Shown: positions 1 to 6,331, counted from the stretch's first letter. The stretch is 8,363 nt of DNA from VFJL01 sp043752345 (GCA_043752345.1 JAYUYT010000154.1:1-8363); one strand, 5' to 3'. Numbers and translations: made by a program. The notes: generated from the letters alone by a model not told the origin.

Positions 1-435
1 TGAAGTTCTGGAGGCCTGATTGAAAAAATGTGTCCTGAATTCCACGGCAATGGCATCTTTCTGCTCAAACACGTGTTGCAGCAGCAGTAGCTTGGTCTCA
101 CTGTTGACTCCCGTTCTGCACACCGATTCTGCATACCAGGTATAGCCCAGCATTGGCCTTCGGTTCGCCTCGTCGACGTTGTAAAAACGCGTAGTGCCGA
201 CGATTCTGTCCGTTTCCTTGAGCCTGACGGCAAAGGCGATATTTCCTTTCTTCGCATCGGCAATGGCAGCGGTCACGTAGCCCGCCATCTGCTCCGGTGC
301 AGGCACGCGCGCAAACCAGAGTTTCCAGAACTCCCCGTCTCTTACCGCAGCTTGCAAAGGCTCGACATGACTCATGTCGAGCGGCTCAAGTGTTACCAAC
401 GTCCCGCTCAGTTCGATATTCTCCAGCCAGCTCAT
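1..435 (-). CDS. GNAT-family N-acetyltransferase (RimJ/RimL-like), C-terminus off the window
   Basis: This is an acetyl-CoA-dependent N-acetyltransferase, cytoplasmic and of unknown acceptor. The 145 visible residues start MSWLENIELSG and contain the usual opening of the family (LVTLEPLDMSHVEPL), then FAVRLKETDRIVGTTRFYNV (about residues 68-87, central strands), GYTWYAESVCRTGVNSETK (about 97-115, acetyl-CoA loop region) and IAVEFRTHFFNQASR (about 129-143), which normally leads into the last helix. The reading frame is still open at base 1, so roughly 50-60 C-terminal residues are missing. The start is supported by an AAGGA-type ribosome site about 15 bases upstream. The gene lies 98 bases downstream of the DASS transporter on the same strand and could be co-transcribed with it, though nothing links their functions. 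Family assignment is firm; the substrate (ribosomal protein, antibiotic or other amine) cannot be read from the sequence. Confidence 0.88.
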   Translation of the reverse strand, partial: MSWLENIELSGTLVTLEPLDMSHVEPLQAAVRDGEFWKLWFARVPAPEQMAGYVTAAIADAKKGNIAFAVRLKETDRIVGTTRFYNVDEANRRPMLGYTWYAESVCRTGVNSETKLLLLQHVFEQKDAIAVEFRTHFFNQASRTS

Positions 436-533
436 GGTCTGATACCTATTCCTTGCATTTGTTTAGCTAACGGCGCCATAAAATCCCCCTGCATCTTGCC
501 ATAGGCGGGTGCAGGCTTCAACGTGCAGTCGTG

Positions 534-1916
534 CTACGCAACCAGAAAATAGCAGACCAGGGTAATCACCGAGGCGCCGATGAAATTGAGCGCCAGCCCT
601 TCGCGTGCCATGCTGGCAATAGGCACCTTGCCGGTGCTGAAGATAATGGCATTGGGTGCAGTCGCGACCGGCAGCATGAAGGCGAAACTGGCACTCATGG
701 CGGCCGGCACCATCAGCAGGCTGGGGTCGACACCTGCTGCAACGCCTGCCGCCGCAAGTATCGGCATCAACAATACGGTGGTTGCCGTATTGCTGGTGGT
801 CTCGGTGAGAAAAGTCACCGTCAGCGCGATGACTGCAATGATGATCAGCGGGTGCAGGCTGGCGAGAACAGCCAATTGGCCGCCGATAAAGCCAGAGATG
901 CCCGATTCAACGAATGCATGCGCGATGGCGATGCCCGCTGCGAACAGGATGAGTATGCCCCACGGTATTTTCTCGGCGGTCTCCCAGTCCAGCAGCCTTC
1001 CGCCGCGGACGTTGGGTACCAGAAACATCACGACTACCGCGATCAACGCGACCGCAGCGTCGTTGGCACTCTTGAGATCGAACCAGGTGCTCCAGCCGCC
1101 AAAAGGTTCAATGCGCGTAACCCAGGCCAGGATGGTGAGACCGAAAACGATTAGCACCCGTCGCTCCTCTGGGCGCCAGGCGCCGGATGGAGGAATCACC
1201 AGTTCACCGTGGTAGTTCAGGTTGCGCGTCAGCCATAAACCCGCGAGCGGCAGCATCAATAGAACGGTGGGCAGTCCCCAGCTCATCCACTGCGTGAAGC
1301 TGACCGCATTGCCGGTGAATATCTGATACTGCTGCATGAACACCAGATTCGGCGGCGTGCCGATGGGTGTACCCAGACCGCCGATGCTGCAGCCGTAGGC
1401 AATCGCCAGTAGCAGCGGCATGGCCAGTTTTTTGTCCTGGCTGCGTTCGATCACCGCGAGCGCAATCGGTAGCATCATCAATGCTGTTGCCGTATTCGAT
1501 ATCCACATGCTCAATGCTGCGCTTGCGCACATGAAACCCAGCACGATGCGCCGGCTGCTGTGCCCACCCACCAGGCTGACCATGCCCAGGGCGATGCGCC
1601 GGTGCGCACCGGAGCGTTCCATGGCGGTGGAGATGATGAAGCCGCCGAGCAGCAACAGGATCAGATCGCTGCCATAGGCGCTGGCTATCTTCTCCTGCGG
1701 CAGGACTCCAGCAAGCGGAAAGACTGCCAGCGGGATAATGGAAGTGGCGGGAATGGGAATGGGTTCGAAGATCCACCACACCACGCACAGGATTGCCATT
1801 GCTCCGGTCCAGCATGCTTTGGATTCCCATCCCGACAGGCTCATGGCCGTCGCCATCGCAGCCGCGAGCACGGGCCCCGCGAGCAACGCCCATTGGCGGT
1901 TGGGAGCGATGGTCAT
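534..1916 (-). CDS. DASS/SLC13-family sodium-coupled anion (dicarboxylate or sulfate) symporter
   Basis: This is an inner-membrane secondary transporter importing a divalent anion, most likely a C4-dicarboxylate or other carboxylate, with sodium. At 460 residues it matches the usual bacterial DASS length. Both SNT signatures that coordinate sodium and substrate carboxylates are present: WISNTATALMMLP (138-150, SNT at 140-142) and TETTSNTATTVLLMP (371-385, SNT at 375-377). The family signature FMLPVATAPNAIIFSTGKV is at 413-431. There are many hydrophobic segments and an EPIPIPAT loop near 51-58. The frame stays open upstream to base 2156, but that extension is Cys/Arg-rich, overlaps the glycosylase gene and looks non-coding. 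I chose the ATG at 1916 (MTIAPNRQWALL), 25 bases after the glycosylase stop; it has no strong Shine-Dalgarno. The spacing suggests one transcript with the glycosylase. Substrate preference within DASS (sulfate, succinate, citrate) is not resolved. Confidence 0.93.
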   Translation of the reverse strand: MTIAPNRQWALLAGPVLAAAMATAMSLSGWESKACWTGAMAILCVVWWIFEPIPIPATSIIPLAVFPLAGVLPQEKIASAYGSDLILLLLGGFIISTAMERSGAHRRIALGMVSLVGGHSSRRIVLGFMCASAALSMWISNTATALMMLPIALAVIERSQDKKLAMPLLLAIAYGCSIGGLGTPIGTPPNLVFMQQYQIFTGNAVSFTQWMSWGLPTVLLMLPLAGLWLTRNLNYHGELVIPPSGAWRPEERRVLIVFGLTILAWVTRIEPFGGWSTWFDLKSANDAAVALIAVVVMFLVPNVRGGRLLDWETAEKIPWGILILFAAGIAIAHAFVESGISGFIGGQLAVLASLHPLIIIAVIALTVTFLTETTSNTATTVLLMPILAAAGVAAGVDPSLLMVPAAMSASFAFMLPVATAPNAIIFSTGKVPIASMAREGLALNFIGASVITLVCYFLVA

Positions 1917-1941
1917 GGAGTTGCCGGGAAATGTAAGCGCG

Positions 1942-2493
1942 TCACAGCCGGGATTGCAGCAAGCTGGCCGGTGCGCTGAGGGGCTGGTTGGGCAACGGTA
2001 TTGTCCGCCATGCCTCCAGCTTGCGTGCATAAGACATGGACGCATGCGCCGGGCTGGTGGATGGGAGGCGCGTATAGCGGAGGGCTCTGCCGTCGATTTC
2101 TCGCAGCACGTGCTGCCTGAAGCAGGCTTCCGCTTTTGCGCCATTGAAAAACACATGCGTGATCTGCGGGTGAGCGCGGAAGAATGCGCGGAAATCGTTC
2201 GCAGTTTGCGTGTCAGCCTCGATCATCGAATCCAGACTGCCCTCGCGTTTGCATGACTGGAGTACATCCCACAGTGCGATCCGGGCTGATTTCAGCGCTT
2301 GCACTCTCACCTCGTAGGGCGAAGCCGGATCAAGCTGGAGCAGCTCGGAAATGATCCGCCAGAACGCGTTCTGGGCATGGGCGTAGTACTGGCTTGCTGC
2401 CAGCGAGGTGCGTCCCGGCATGCTGCCAAGGATGAGGATCTCTGCGTTCCGGTCCGCAATCGGTGCAAAACTGTAGATGTGTGCCATGTTCAT
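1942..2493 (-). CDS. DNA-deoxyinosine (hypoxanthine) glycosylase, uracil-DNA glycosylase family 6
   Basis: This base-excision repair enzyme removes hypoxanthine, the product of adenine deamination, from DNA and leaves an abasic site. The protein is 183 residues. Motif 1 is LILGSMPGRTSL (20-31), followed by QYYAHAQNAFWRII (35-48). The Asn at 42 occupies the place of the catalytic Asn known in family 6 enzymes. Motif 2, LPSTSPAHAS (143-152), is the DNA-intercalation loop with the family's SPAHAS ending. The fold normally ends near LEAWRTI (159-165), so the last 18 residues are a short extra tail. Two starts are possible, ATG at 2493 or at 2487, neither with a strong ribosome site. It is first in a probable operon with the DASS transporter. 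A perfect 8-base dyad lies 23 bases upstream of the start. Other uracil-DNA glycosylase families fit less well because of the GSMPG and LPSTSPAHAS motifs. Confidence 0.9.
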   Translation of the reverse strand: MNMAHIYSFAPIADRNAEILILGSMPGRTSLAASQYYAHAQNAFWRIISELLQLDPASPYEVRVQALKSARIALWDVLQSCKREGSLDSMIEADTQTANDFRAFFRAHPQITHVFFNGAKAEACFRQHVLREIDGRALRYTRLPSTSPAHASMSYARKLEAWRTIPLPNQPLSAPASLLQSRL

Positions 2494-2515
2494 AAGGCCA
2501 GCGTTCCATGGGTTA

Positions 2516-2546
2516 TCGCCATTTTCATATTTTCACATAATGGCGA
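2516..2546. promoter_or_regulatory. Perfect 8-bp inverted repeat upstream of the glycosylase gene (candidate operator or leader hairpin)
   Basis: TCGCCATT (2516-2523) and AATGGCGA (2539-2546) are exact reverse complements separated by a 15-base AT-rich loop. On the minus strand the dyad ends 23 bases before the ATG at 2493. It could be a regulator binding site over the promoter or a hairpin in the mRNA leader. There is no T-run after it, which argues against a terminator. Confidence 0.4.
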
Positions 2547-2808
2547 CGGTAATGAGCATTTACCTGATGTCGCCTCCGCTCGGACCGAATCCGAATCGGT
2601 AGTGTGATTTACGTGATCCACAATTCCTATTGCCCAGCGACTACGCGAATATTGTCTATAGTTAAGGAGACTCTGAACAAGTTCCACGCATGTACGACGA
2701 CAGCTTTGCGGGCAGTCTGCGGTGCCAAGTTCGAGTTTTCGGTCCCGTACAGGAAACGGGGAGCGTGGCCACACGTTACTGCAAAACCAGGCCCGTAGCT
2801 CATGTATC

Positions 2809-2812
2809 AGGA
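2809..2812 (+). promoter_or_regulatory. Ribosome binding site AGGA supporting the signal-peptide start at 2820
   Basis: AGGA lies 7 bases before the ATG at 2820. It decides the start of the BON lipoprotein: the BON frame itself has only a GTG (2887) with no Shine-Dalgarno and no signal peptide. An in-frame ATG at 2802 is an alternative start. Confidence 0.55.
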
Positions 2813-2819
2813 CATTGCC

Positions 2820-3213
2820 ATGACATTGCGCTATCGATTCACCGCTTCCCTTTCCGTCATTCTGCTGTTTTCTTCTGCCGGGGTGTGTGGCGACGCCCAT
2901 TACAGAGCAAACGGATAGACCTGCTGCGCAACCTCTACACGAATTGCCTCAGGCCGACGTGTCGACACCAAGGCAAGAACAAGCGGCTGAATCTGTTGAC
3001 GATGCCGTCATCACGGCCAGGGTAAAGGAGGCGATTTTCAATGAACCCTCCTTGCGCACAGAAAAGATCAGCGTTGAAACTTCCAGAGGTACGGTTCAGT
3101 TGAGCGGCTTCGTCAGTACCTTCTTTGCCAGGGACAAAGCGATCGAAATTGCCCGCAGCATCAAGGGGGTCACGGCCGTCAAGGATGAGATGCGGCTCAT
3201 GGGACAGTACTAG
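2820..3213 (+). pseudogene. BON-domain lipoprotein, frame interrupted by one extra G in a GGGG tract
   Basis: BON domains bind phospholipid or other envelope ligands and occur in outer-membrane and periplasmic stress proteins of the OsmY/DolP kind. The downstream frame, readable from GTG 2887 to the TAG at 3211-3213, has a BON domain: DDAVITARVKEAIFNEPSL, then VETSRGTVQLSGFVST and IARSIKGVTAVKDEMRL. It lacks an export signal, and a TGA at 2821 closes that frame upstream. The preceding frame, from ATG 2820 with AGGA 7 bases before it, encodes MTLRYRFTASLSVILLFSSAG and then runs to a stop after 32 codons. Removing one G from the GGGG at 2880-2883 joins the two into a 130-residue protein with a perfect lipobox, SSAG followed by Cys22. 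Either the tract carries a real or sequencing indel, or translation shifts frame there. Residue +2 is Val, consistent with outer-membrane sorting. It is probably co-transcribed with the next gene. Confidence 0.75.
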
Positions 3214-3248
3214 CCCAGCCATACATACCTACAAGGAGGGAGTGAAGC

Positions 3249-3641
3249 ATGAAACATTTTATTTTATTTTCCATGTTCGCAATTTTCAGCAGCAGCGCGG
3301 CGGCTGAATGGACTTTGGTCGGTGACGATATCGAACAGGGTGTAAAAACATTCGTCAACAAGAACACCATCAGCAAGCGTGGGAACATGACGAAGATGTG
3401 GTCTGCAGTCGATTATGAAAGCCCCAGATCGGCAGATGGCAAGGAACAGTTGTCAACAACATCGCTGGATGAATATGACTGCCAGAATGAGCAATATCGG
3501 ACACTTGCTTTCTATTGGTATTCGCGCCACAGAGGGGCTGGGGAACTGGTTTATTCGGAAACCATTCCCGGCAAGATGCTGCCAGTTGTTCCAAACTCTG
3601 TGGGTGAAACAGCGTGGAAAATCGCCTGTGGTAGGGAGTGA
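3249..3641 (+). CDS. Secreted surface-adhesin protein E family protein
   Basis: This small 130-residue exported protein resembles the adhesin-E family (named after Haemophilus protein E), widespread in betaproteobacteria and mostly uncharacterised. A clear signal peptide (MKHFILFSMFAIFSSSAAA) is probably cut before EWTLVG. The mature part has the family pattern: WTLVGDD near 21-27, TFVNKNTISKRGNMTKMW (34-51), a DYESP turn, KEQLSTTSLDEYDC (65-78), the YSETIPG segment (102-108), PVVPNSVGE (112-120) and a terminal WKIACG. The two Cys (78 and 127) are placed for a disulfide in the periplasm. The start is well supported: AAGGAGGGAG ends 6 bases before the ATG. It follows the BON lipoprotein stop by 35 bases, so the two are likely one transcript serving the envelope. 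A role in host adhesion should not be assumed for an environmental bacterium. Confidence 0.85.
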   Translation: MKHFILFSMFAIFSSSAAAEWTLVGDDIEQGVKTFVNKNTISKRGNMTKMWSAVDYESPRSADGKEQLSTTSLDEYDCQNEQYRTLAFYWYSRHRGAGELVYSETIPGKMLPVVPNSVGETAWKIACGRE

Positions 3642-3710
3642 ATTAAATTTGCGAAATAATTTCCGTGCTAGCCTCCACGCAGTATGGACATGGTGGTAAT
3701 GTGCGTATAT

Positions 3711-4133
3711 TCAGGCTTGATGCAACACACTAAACTTCTTCCTCATTGCATCAACGACCAGCCCTATAAGAATTTCAAGTATTTGTTGCTCCACCCATTC
3801 CGGTATGTACGGAATCTCAAGCGCTTTGTTTAGACGTGAGCCTAGCACCAGTTTTAGCTCTTCGGCATCCTTGTCGGAAATCCCATTACTTGTGGTTTTA
3901 ATTAAGCCATAAAGCTCATTAGGTATGGTTTGATAAAGCAATCGATCAAAATTTTTAACGGTTTTCACAAAAATAACTTGTTCGGTTCCTTCCACAATAA
4001 AAGGAAGATCGATCTTTTCGTTCAACTTTGAGGCCAATACTTCCACTTCTTTCTCAGATAGCATTTCTATCTGTACATCCATCTCTTTCAAAACCTGTTT
4101 TCTTTGCTCTTCCGTCAGGATGATAGCAGGCAT
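3711..4133 (-). CDS. Uncharacterised AT-rich 140-residue protein with an internal duplication
   Basis: I do not recognise a characterised family. The ORF looks real: it has a good Shine-Dalgarno (GGAG, 8 bases before the ATG at 4133), no Cys, and a balanced helical composition. No signal peptide or clear transmembrane segment is visible, although LEILIGLVVDAM (119-130) is hydrophobic. Two related segments are apparent. The first, around residues 25-55, runs LSEKEVEVLASKLNEKIDLP then FIVEGTEQVIF. The second, around 85-119, runs ISDKDAEELKLVLGSRLNK then ALEIPYIPEWVEQQIL. They share a S-[DE]-K-[DE] start, a [KR]-L-N core, [DE]-[LI]-P-[FY]-I and E-Q. The gene is markedly more AT-rich than the genes on either side and stands alone in orientation, so it may be acquired. 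It converges with the adhesin-E gene, leaving a 69-base gap with no strong terminator. Confidence 0.65.
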   Translation of the reverse strand: MPAIILTEEQRKQVLKEMDVQIEMLSEKEVEVLASKLNEKIDLPFIVEGTEQVIFVKTVKNFDRLLYQTIPNELYGLIKTTSNGISDKDAEELKLVLGSRLNKALEIPYIPEWVEQQILEILIGLVVDAMRKKFSVLHQA

Positions 4134-4326
4134 TTTTTAATCTCCATGAATGTAACGCGCCCAGAAACTACGAGATAGGGTTGGGTTTACCTATCCATCT
4201 GCATAACTTAGAAAAATCTCATGAAGTGCAGAGCAAATCATTTTTCAGATCCTTTGAACCTCTCCATCCGCGGACCAATAAATATTTATAGAACAGATTC
4301 GTTAAACTTCAAGGGGAGGAATTTAA

Positions 4327-4365
4327 GAATTAAAGGGACTGACGAATGGGTGGCCCCTTTAATTC
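4327..4365. repeat. Perfect 11-bp inverted repeat, REP/RAYT-type, left of the metacaspase module
   Basis: GAATTAAAGGG (4327-4337) and CCCTTTAATTC (4355-4365) are exact reverse complements around a 17-base loop. The left arm with flank, TTAAGAATTAAAGGGAC (4323-4339), matches the reverse complement of the tandem repeat at 6611-6627 at 15 of 17 bases. I recall such TTAAAGGG-type hairpins beside IS200-like Y1 (RAYT) transposases, which fits the RAYT remnant found 2 kb away. No T-run follows, so I do not call it a terminator. Confidence 0.6.
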
Positions 4366-4614
4366 GCGAGGATTAAAAAATTTGATTTATGGGGTTGGAT
4401 TTCCTATCTTGATCTAAGGGTTTGGATTTTCTGTTGTTCGACGAAAGAAGGGGGTGCAAGTCGAACTGGCGCTCCAGCAGGAGCCAGATTACCAGCATGG
4501 GGTTTTCTACGGTCAAGACAATAAACAATAAAGCGCGCGTGAATGTGAAATTCAGAAAACTTATCTGAAGTGCGAAGGAAGTTTGGGACAGCCCGGAATA
4601 AACACAATGTAAAT

Positions 4615-4618
4615 GGAG
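4615..4618 (+). promoter_or_regulatory. Ribosome binding site GGAG deciding the metacaspase start
   Basis: GGAG sits 6 bases before the ATG at 4625, giving a protein that starts MARRALMVGIND. The ATG at 4613 overlaps this site and has no Shine-Dalgarno of its own, so it is probably not used. Confidence 0.65.
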
Positions 4619-4624
4619 AAAATC

Positions 4625-5470
4625 ATGGCAAGAAGAGCTCTCATGGTAGGCATCAACGATTACAAATCGATCAACGATTTGGGCGGTTGCATCAACGATG
4701 TCACCAATATGCGCAGCATTTTGACCACCTATCTCGGCTTCACCAACAAGGACATTCGTGTCCTGACCGACAGCCGTGCCACCAAGGCGAACATCATGAC
4801 CCGGCTCGGCTGGCTCACCAAGAACGCCAAAGCCGGAGATTATCTGGTGTTCCACTACTCGGGTCATGGCTCGCAAATCCGGGATAGGGACGGGGACGAA
4901 TTGCGCGACAACATGGATGAATTGATCTGCCCCTACGACATGGACTGGGATGATACTTTCATCACTGACGATGACCTCAACAAGACATTCAAAGCGCTGC
5001 CCGATGGTGTTCTGCTGGAGGTTTTCTTGGATGCATGTCATTCGGGTACTGGTCTCAGGGAGACCGGCCTGGGCAGACCCGCTGCTTTGGGGCCGATGAA
5101 TGACCCGGTTCCGCGTTTTCTCTCGCCGCCCATAGACATTGCCTGTCGCCACGAGGGGGAAGAAGACACTCTCAAGCCGAAGCGCGGCTTCCAGTCGCCC
5201 AAGCGCAGCACCTTGCACCATATTCTGTGGGCGGGCTGCAGGGACAACCAAACGTCGGCAGACGCGTACATCGGCGGCACCTACAACGGTGCTTTCACCT
5301 ATTACTTTTGCAAGCACATGCGCGATGCCGGTGGCGGCATTTCGCGCAACGATTTGCTGACGCGCGTCCGCAAATCATTGCGGCACGAAGGCTACGACCA
5401 GGTGCCGCAACTCGAGTGCGAAGCCACGGTGCGCGCAGCAAAAGTTTTCAGCGCCAAAACGAAAAAGTAG
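4625..5470 (+). CDS. Metacaspase / caspase-family (C14) cysteine peptidase
   Basis: This is a caspase-fold protease; prokaryotic metacaspases cleave after Arg or Lys and often need calcium. The protein is 281 residues from the ATG at 4625. Visible features are: first strand ALMVGINDYK (5-14); the LGGCINDVTNM motif (19-29); the histidine block VFHYSGHGSQ (75-84) with catalytic His81; the acidic DRDGDELRDNMDELICPYD stretch (87-105), typical of metacaspases and possibly calcium-binding; ITDDDL (113-118); and the catalytic block VFLDACHSGTG (133-143) with Cys138. The p10-like end has WAGCRDNQTSADA (202-214) and GTYNGAFTYYF (218-228). A Lys/Arg-rich linker (about 184-194, KPKRGFQSPKR) between the p20 and p10 parts is a plausible self-processing site. 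There is no signal peptide, membrane segment or extra domain, so it acts in the cytoplasm unless exported unconventionally. The lysozyme-like gene starts 36 bases later, implying one operon. The target is unknown. Confidence 0.92.
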   Translation: MARRALMVGINDYKSINDLGGCINDVTNMRSILTTYLGFTNKDIRVLTDSRATKANIMTRLGWLTKNAKAGDYLVFHYSGHGSQIRDRDGDELRDNMDELICPYDMDWDDTFITDDDLNKTFKALPDGVLLEVFLDACHSGTGLRETGLGRPAALGPMNDPVPRFLSPPIDIACRHEGEEDTLKPKRGFQSPKRSTLHHILWAGCRDNQTSADAYIGGTYNGAFTYYFCKHMRDAGGGISRNDLLTRVRKSLRHEGYDQVPQLECEATVRAAKVFSAKTKK

Positions 5471-5506
5471 GGCGCTGTCTGAGACACGCTACGGGGGAAT
5501 AGTTCT

Positions 5507-6331
5507 ATGAGCCGACCGATTTTGCGATTGAACGATGGCTACGACCACACATCGCCCGAACTGCGCGATGAAGTGAAGGAGCTGCAAAACGAGTTGAAGC
5601 AGGAAGGCTACCCACTCGATGCCGATGGTTTTTTTGGGCGCGATACCGAAGCTGCCCTCAAACAGTTCCAGAGCGAACACAATCTGGACGATGACGGCGT
5701 CGCCGGCGCGCTGACCTGGGCGGCGTTGCTCGGAACGCCGCCACTGGCGCCCGACAAGGTTTATCCCACCACCATTGCGCGCAACGATAGCGGGTATCTC
5801 AAGCAACTGGATGCCGCCACCCAATACCTGGCATTCATCAAGCAGGGTGCGCAACAGTATGGCATCGACGTACCCGTGCTGGGCGGGCTGGGTTCGCGCG
5901 AATCGAGGTGGGGTCTGGCTTTGCAGCCAGCAGGTGTTGGCGGTACCGGCGACTTCGCTCAGCGCGGCTTCCCGGCGCGCTTTCGCCAGGGCGCGCTGCC
6001 CCCGGACGGTGGCGGTTTCGGTCGCGGTCTGATGCAGATCGACTTCGATGCCCATGAGTTCGCCCGTACCGGCAACTGGCAGGATCCGCAACAGAACATT
6101 CTCTACGGCTGCAAGGTACTGGCCGACTGCCTCAGCTTCTTCCAGCGCAAGCAAAACCTGCAGGGCAAGTCCCTGTTACACGCGGCGCTGGCGGCCTATA
6201 ACTGCGGCCCGGGCAACGTCCTCAAAGCTATCCGCAACGGGCTCGATGTGGACTTCTATACGGCCCACCGCGATTATTCAAAAGACGTGTTGAACCGGGC
6301 GGGGTTTTTTCAGTTGAACGGGTGGGAGTAA
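5507..6331 (+). CDS. Peptidoglycan-binding protein with goose-type lysozyme / lytic transglycosylase domain
   Basis: This is a predicted cell-wall hydrolase cleaving the N-acetylmuramic acid to N-acetylglucosamine bond. Residues about 15-75 form a PG_binding_1 domain (ELRDEVKELQNELKQEGYPL, DGFFGRDTEAALKQFQ, DGVAGALTWAALLG). After a linker (76-97), residues about 98-255 form the catalytic domain: GGLGSRESRWG (126-136) with Glu132 as the likely catalytic acid, then GFGRGLMQIDFDAH (170-183), DPQQNILYGCKVLADC (193-208) and HAALAAYNCGPGNV (225-238). These are the hallmark blocks of SLT/g-type lysozymes. The N-terminus (MSRPILRLNDGYDHTSPEL) is hydrophilic with no signal peptide or lipobox, which is odd for an envelope enzyme. 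It resembles phage endolysins or secreted effectors in that respect. A G-rich Shine-Dalgarno (GGGGGAA) lies 9 bases before the ATG. It is second in the metacaspase operon. Confidence 0.9.
   Translation: MSRPILRLNDGYDHTSPELRDEVKELQNELKQEGYPLDADGFFGRDTEAALKQFQSEHNLDDDGVAGALTWAALLGTPPLAPDKVYPTTIARNDSGYLKQLDAATQYLAFIKQGAQQYGIDVPVLGGLGSRESRWGLALQPAGVGGTGDFAQRGFPARFRQGALPPDGGGFGRGLMQIDFDAHEFARTGNWQDPQQNILYGCKVLADCLSFFQRKQNLQGKSLLHAALAAYNCGPGNVLKAIRNGLDVDFYTAHRDYSKDVLNRAGFFQLNGWE

Larger units (their letters stand above)
2494..2819. other. Divergent intergenic region between the glycosylase and BON-lipoprotein genes
   Basis: This 326-base stretch separates the minus-strand glycosylase operon from the plus-strand exported-protein pair, so promoters for both should lie here. 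Short open frames crossing it have no homology I recognise and no good ribosome sites. It contains a perfect dyad at 2516-2546 close to the glycosylase start, a repetitive CCGAATCCGAATCGG patch near 2585-2600, and an AT-rich stretch around 2648-2665 (AATATTGTCTATAGTTAAGG) that could include a promoter -10 element. I could not assign a -35/-10 pair with normal spacing. No RNA gene is evident. Confidence 0.5.
4134..4624. other. AT-rich intergenic region and leader before the metacaspase operon
   Basis: This is roughly 490 bases with no gene I can support. It should hold the promoter of the minus-strand orphan gene (left part) and of the metacaspase operon (right part). It contains three similar GGGTT-GG-TTT motifs (4177-4195, 4391-4408, 4416-4432), a perfect 11-base inverted repeat at 4327-4365, a small hairpin at 4466-4487 (CTGG..CTCC / GGAGCCAG) and a 6-base dyad at 4551-4569. 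A long minus-strand open frame crossing 4373-5317 is the antisense shadow of the metacaspase. Confidence 0.5.

Noticed and set aside
488..515. CCTGCA/TGCAGG hairpin between the transporter and the acetyltransferase
   Set aside because: Stem of only 6 pairs with a 16-base loop and no proper T-run; too weak to call a terminator.
531..1215. Two plus-strand open frames over the DASS transporter
   Set aside because: Low-complexity, His/Gln/Arg-rich or Ala/Met-rich translations opposite a clear membrane transporter.
1917..2156. 80-residue N-terminal extension of the transporter
   Set aside because: The extension is Cys/Arg/Pro-rich, overlaps the glycosylase gene in another frame, and the family begins near MTIAPNRQWALL.
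2661..2685. TTAAGGAGACTCTGAACAAG resembling an IS5-type terminus with a YTAR target site
   Set aside because: No matching second end or transposase remnant nearby; similarity is from memory only.
4373..5317. Long minus-strand open frame (314 codons) opposite the metacaspase
   Set aside because: It is antisense to a gene with intact catalytic motifs, has no domain I recognise and no supporting ribosome site; it reflects codon bias of the real gene.
5489..6154. Minus-strand open frame (221 codons) opposite the lysozyme gene
   Set aside because: It is a shadow of the PG-binding/lysozyme gene, whose domains are unambiguous.
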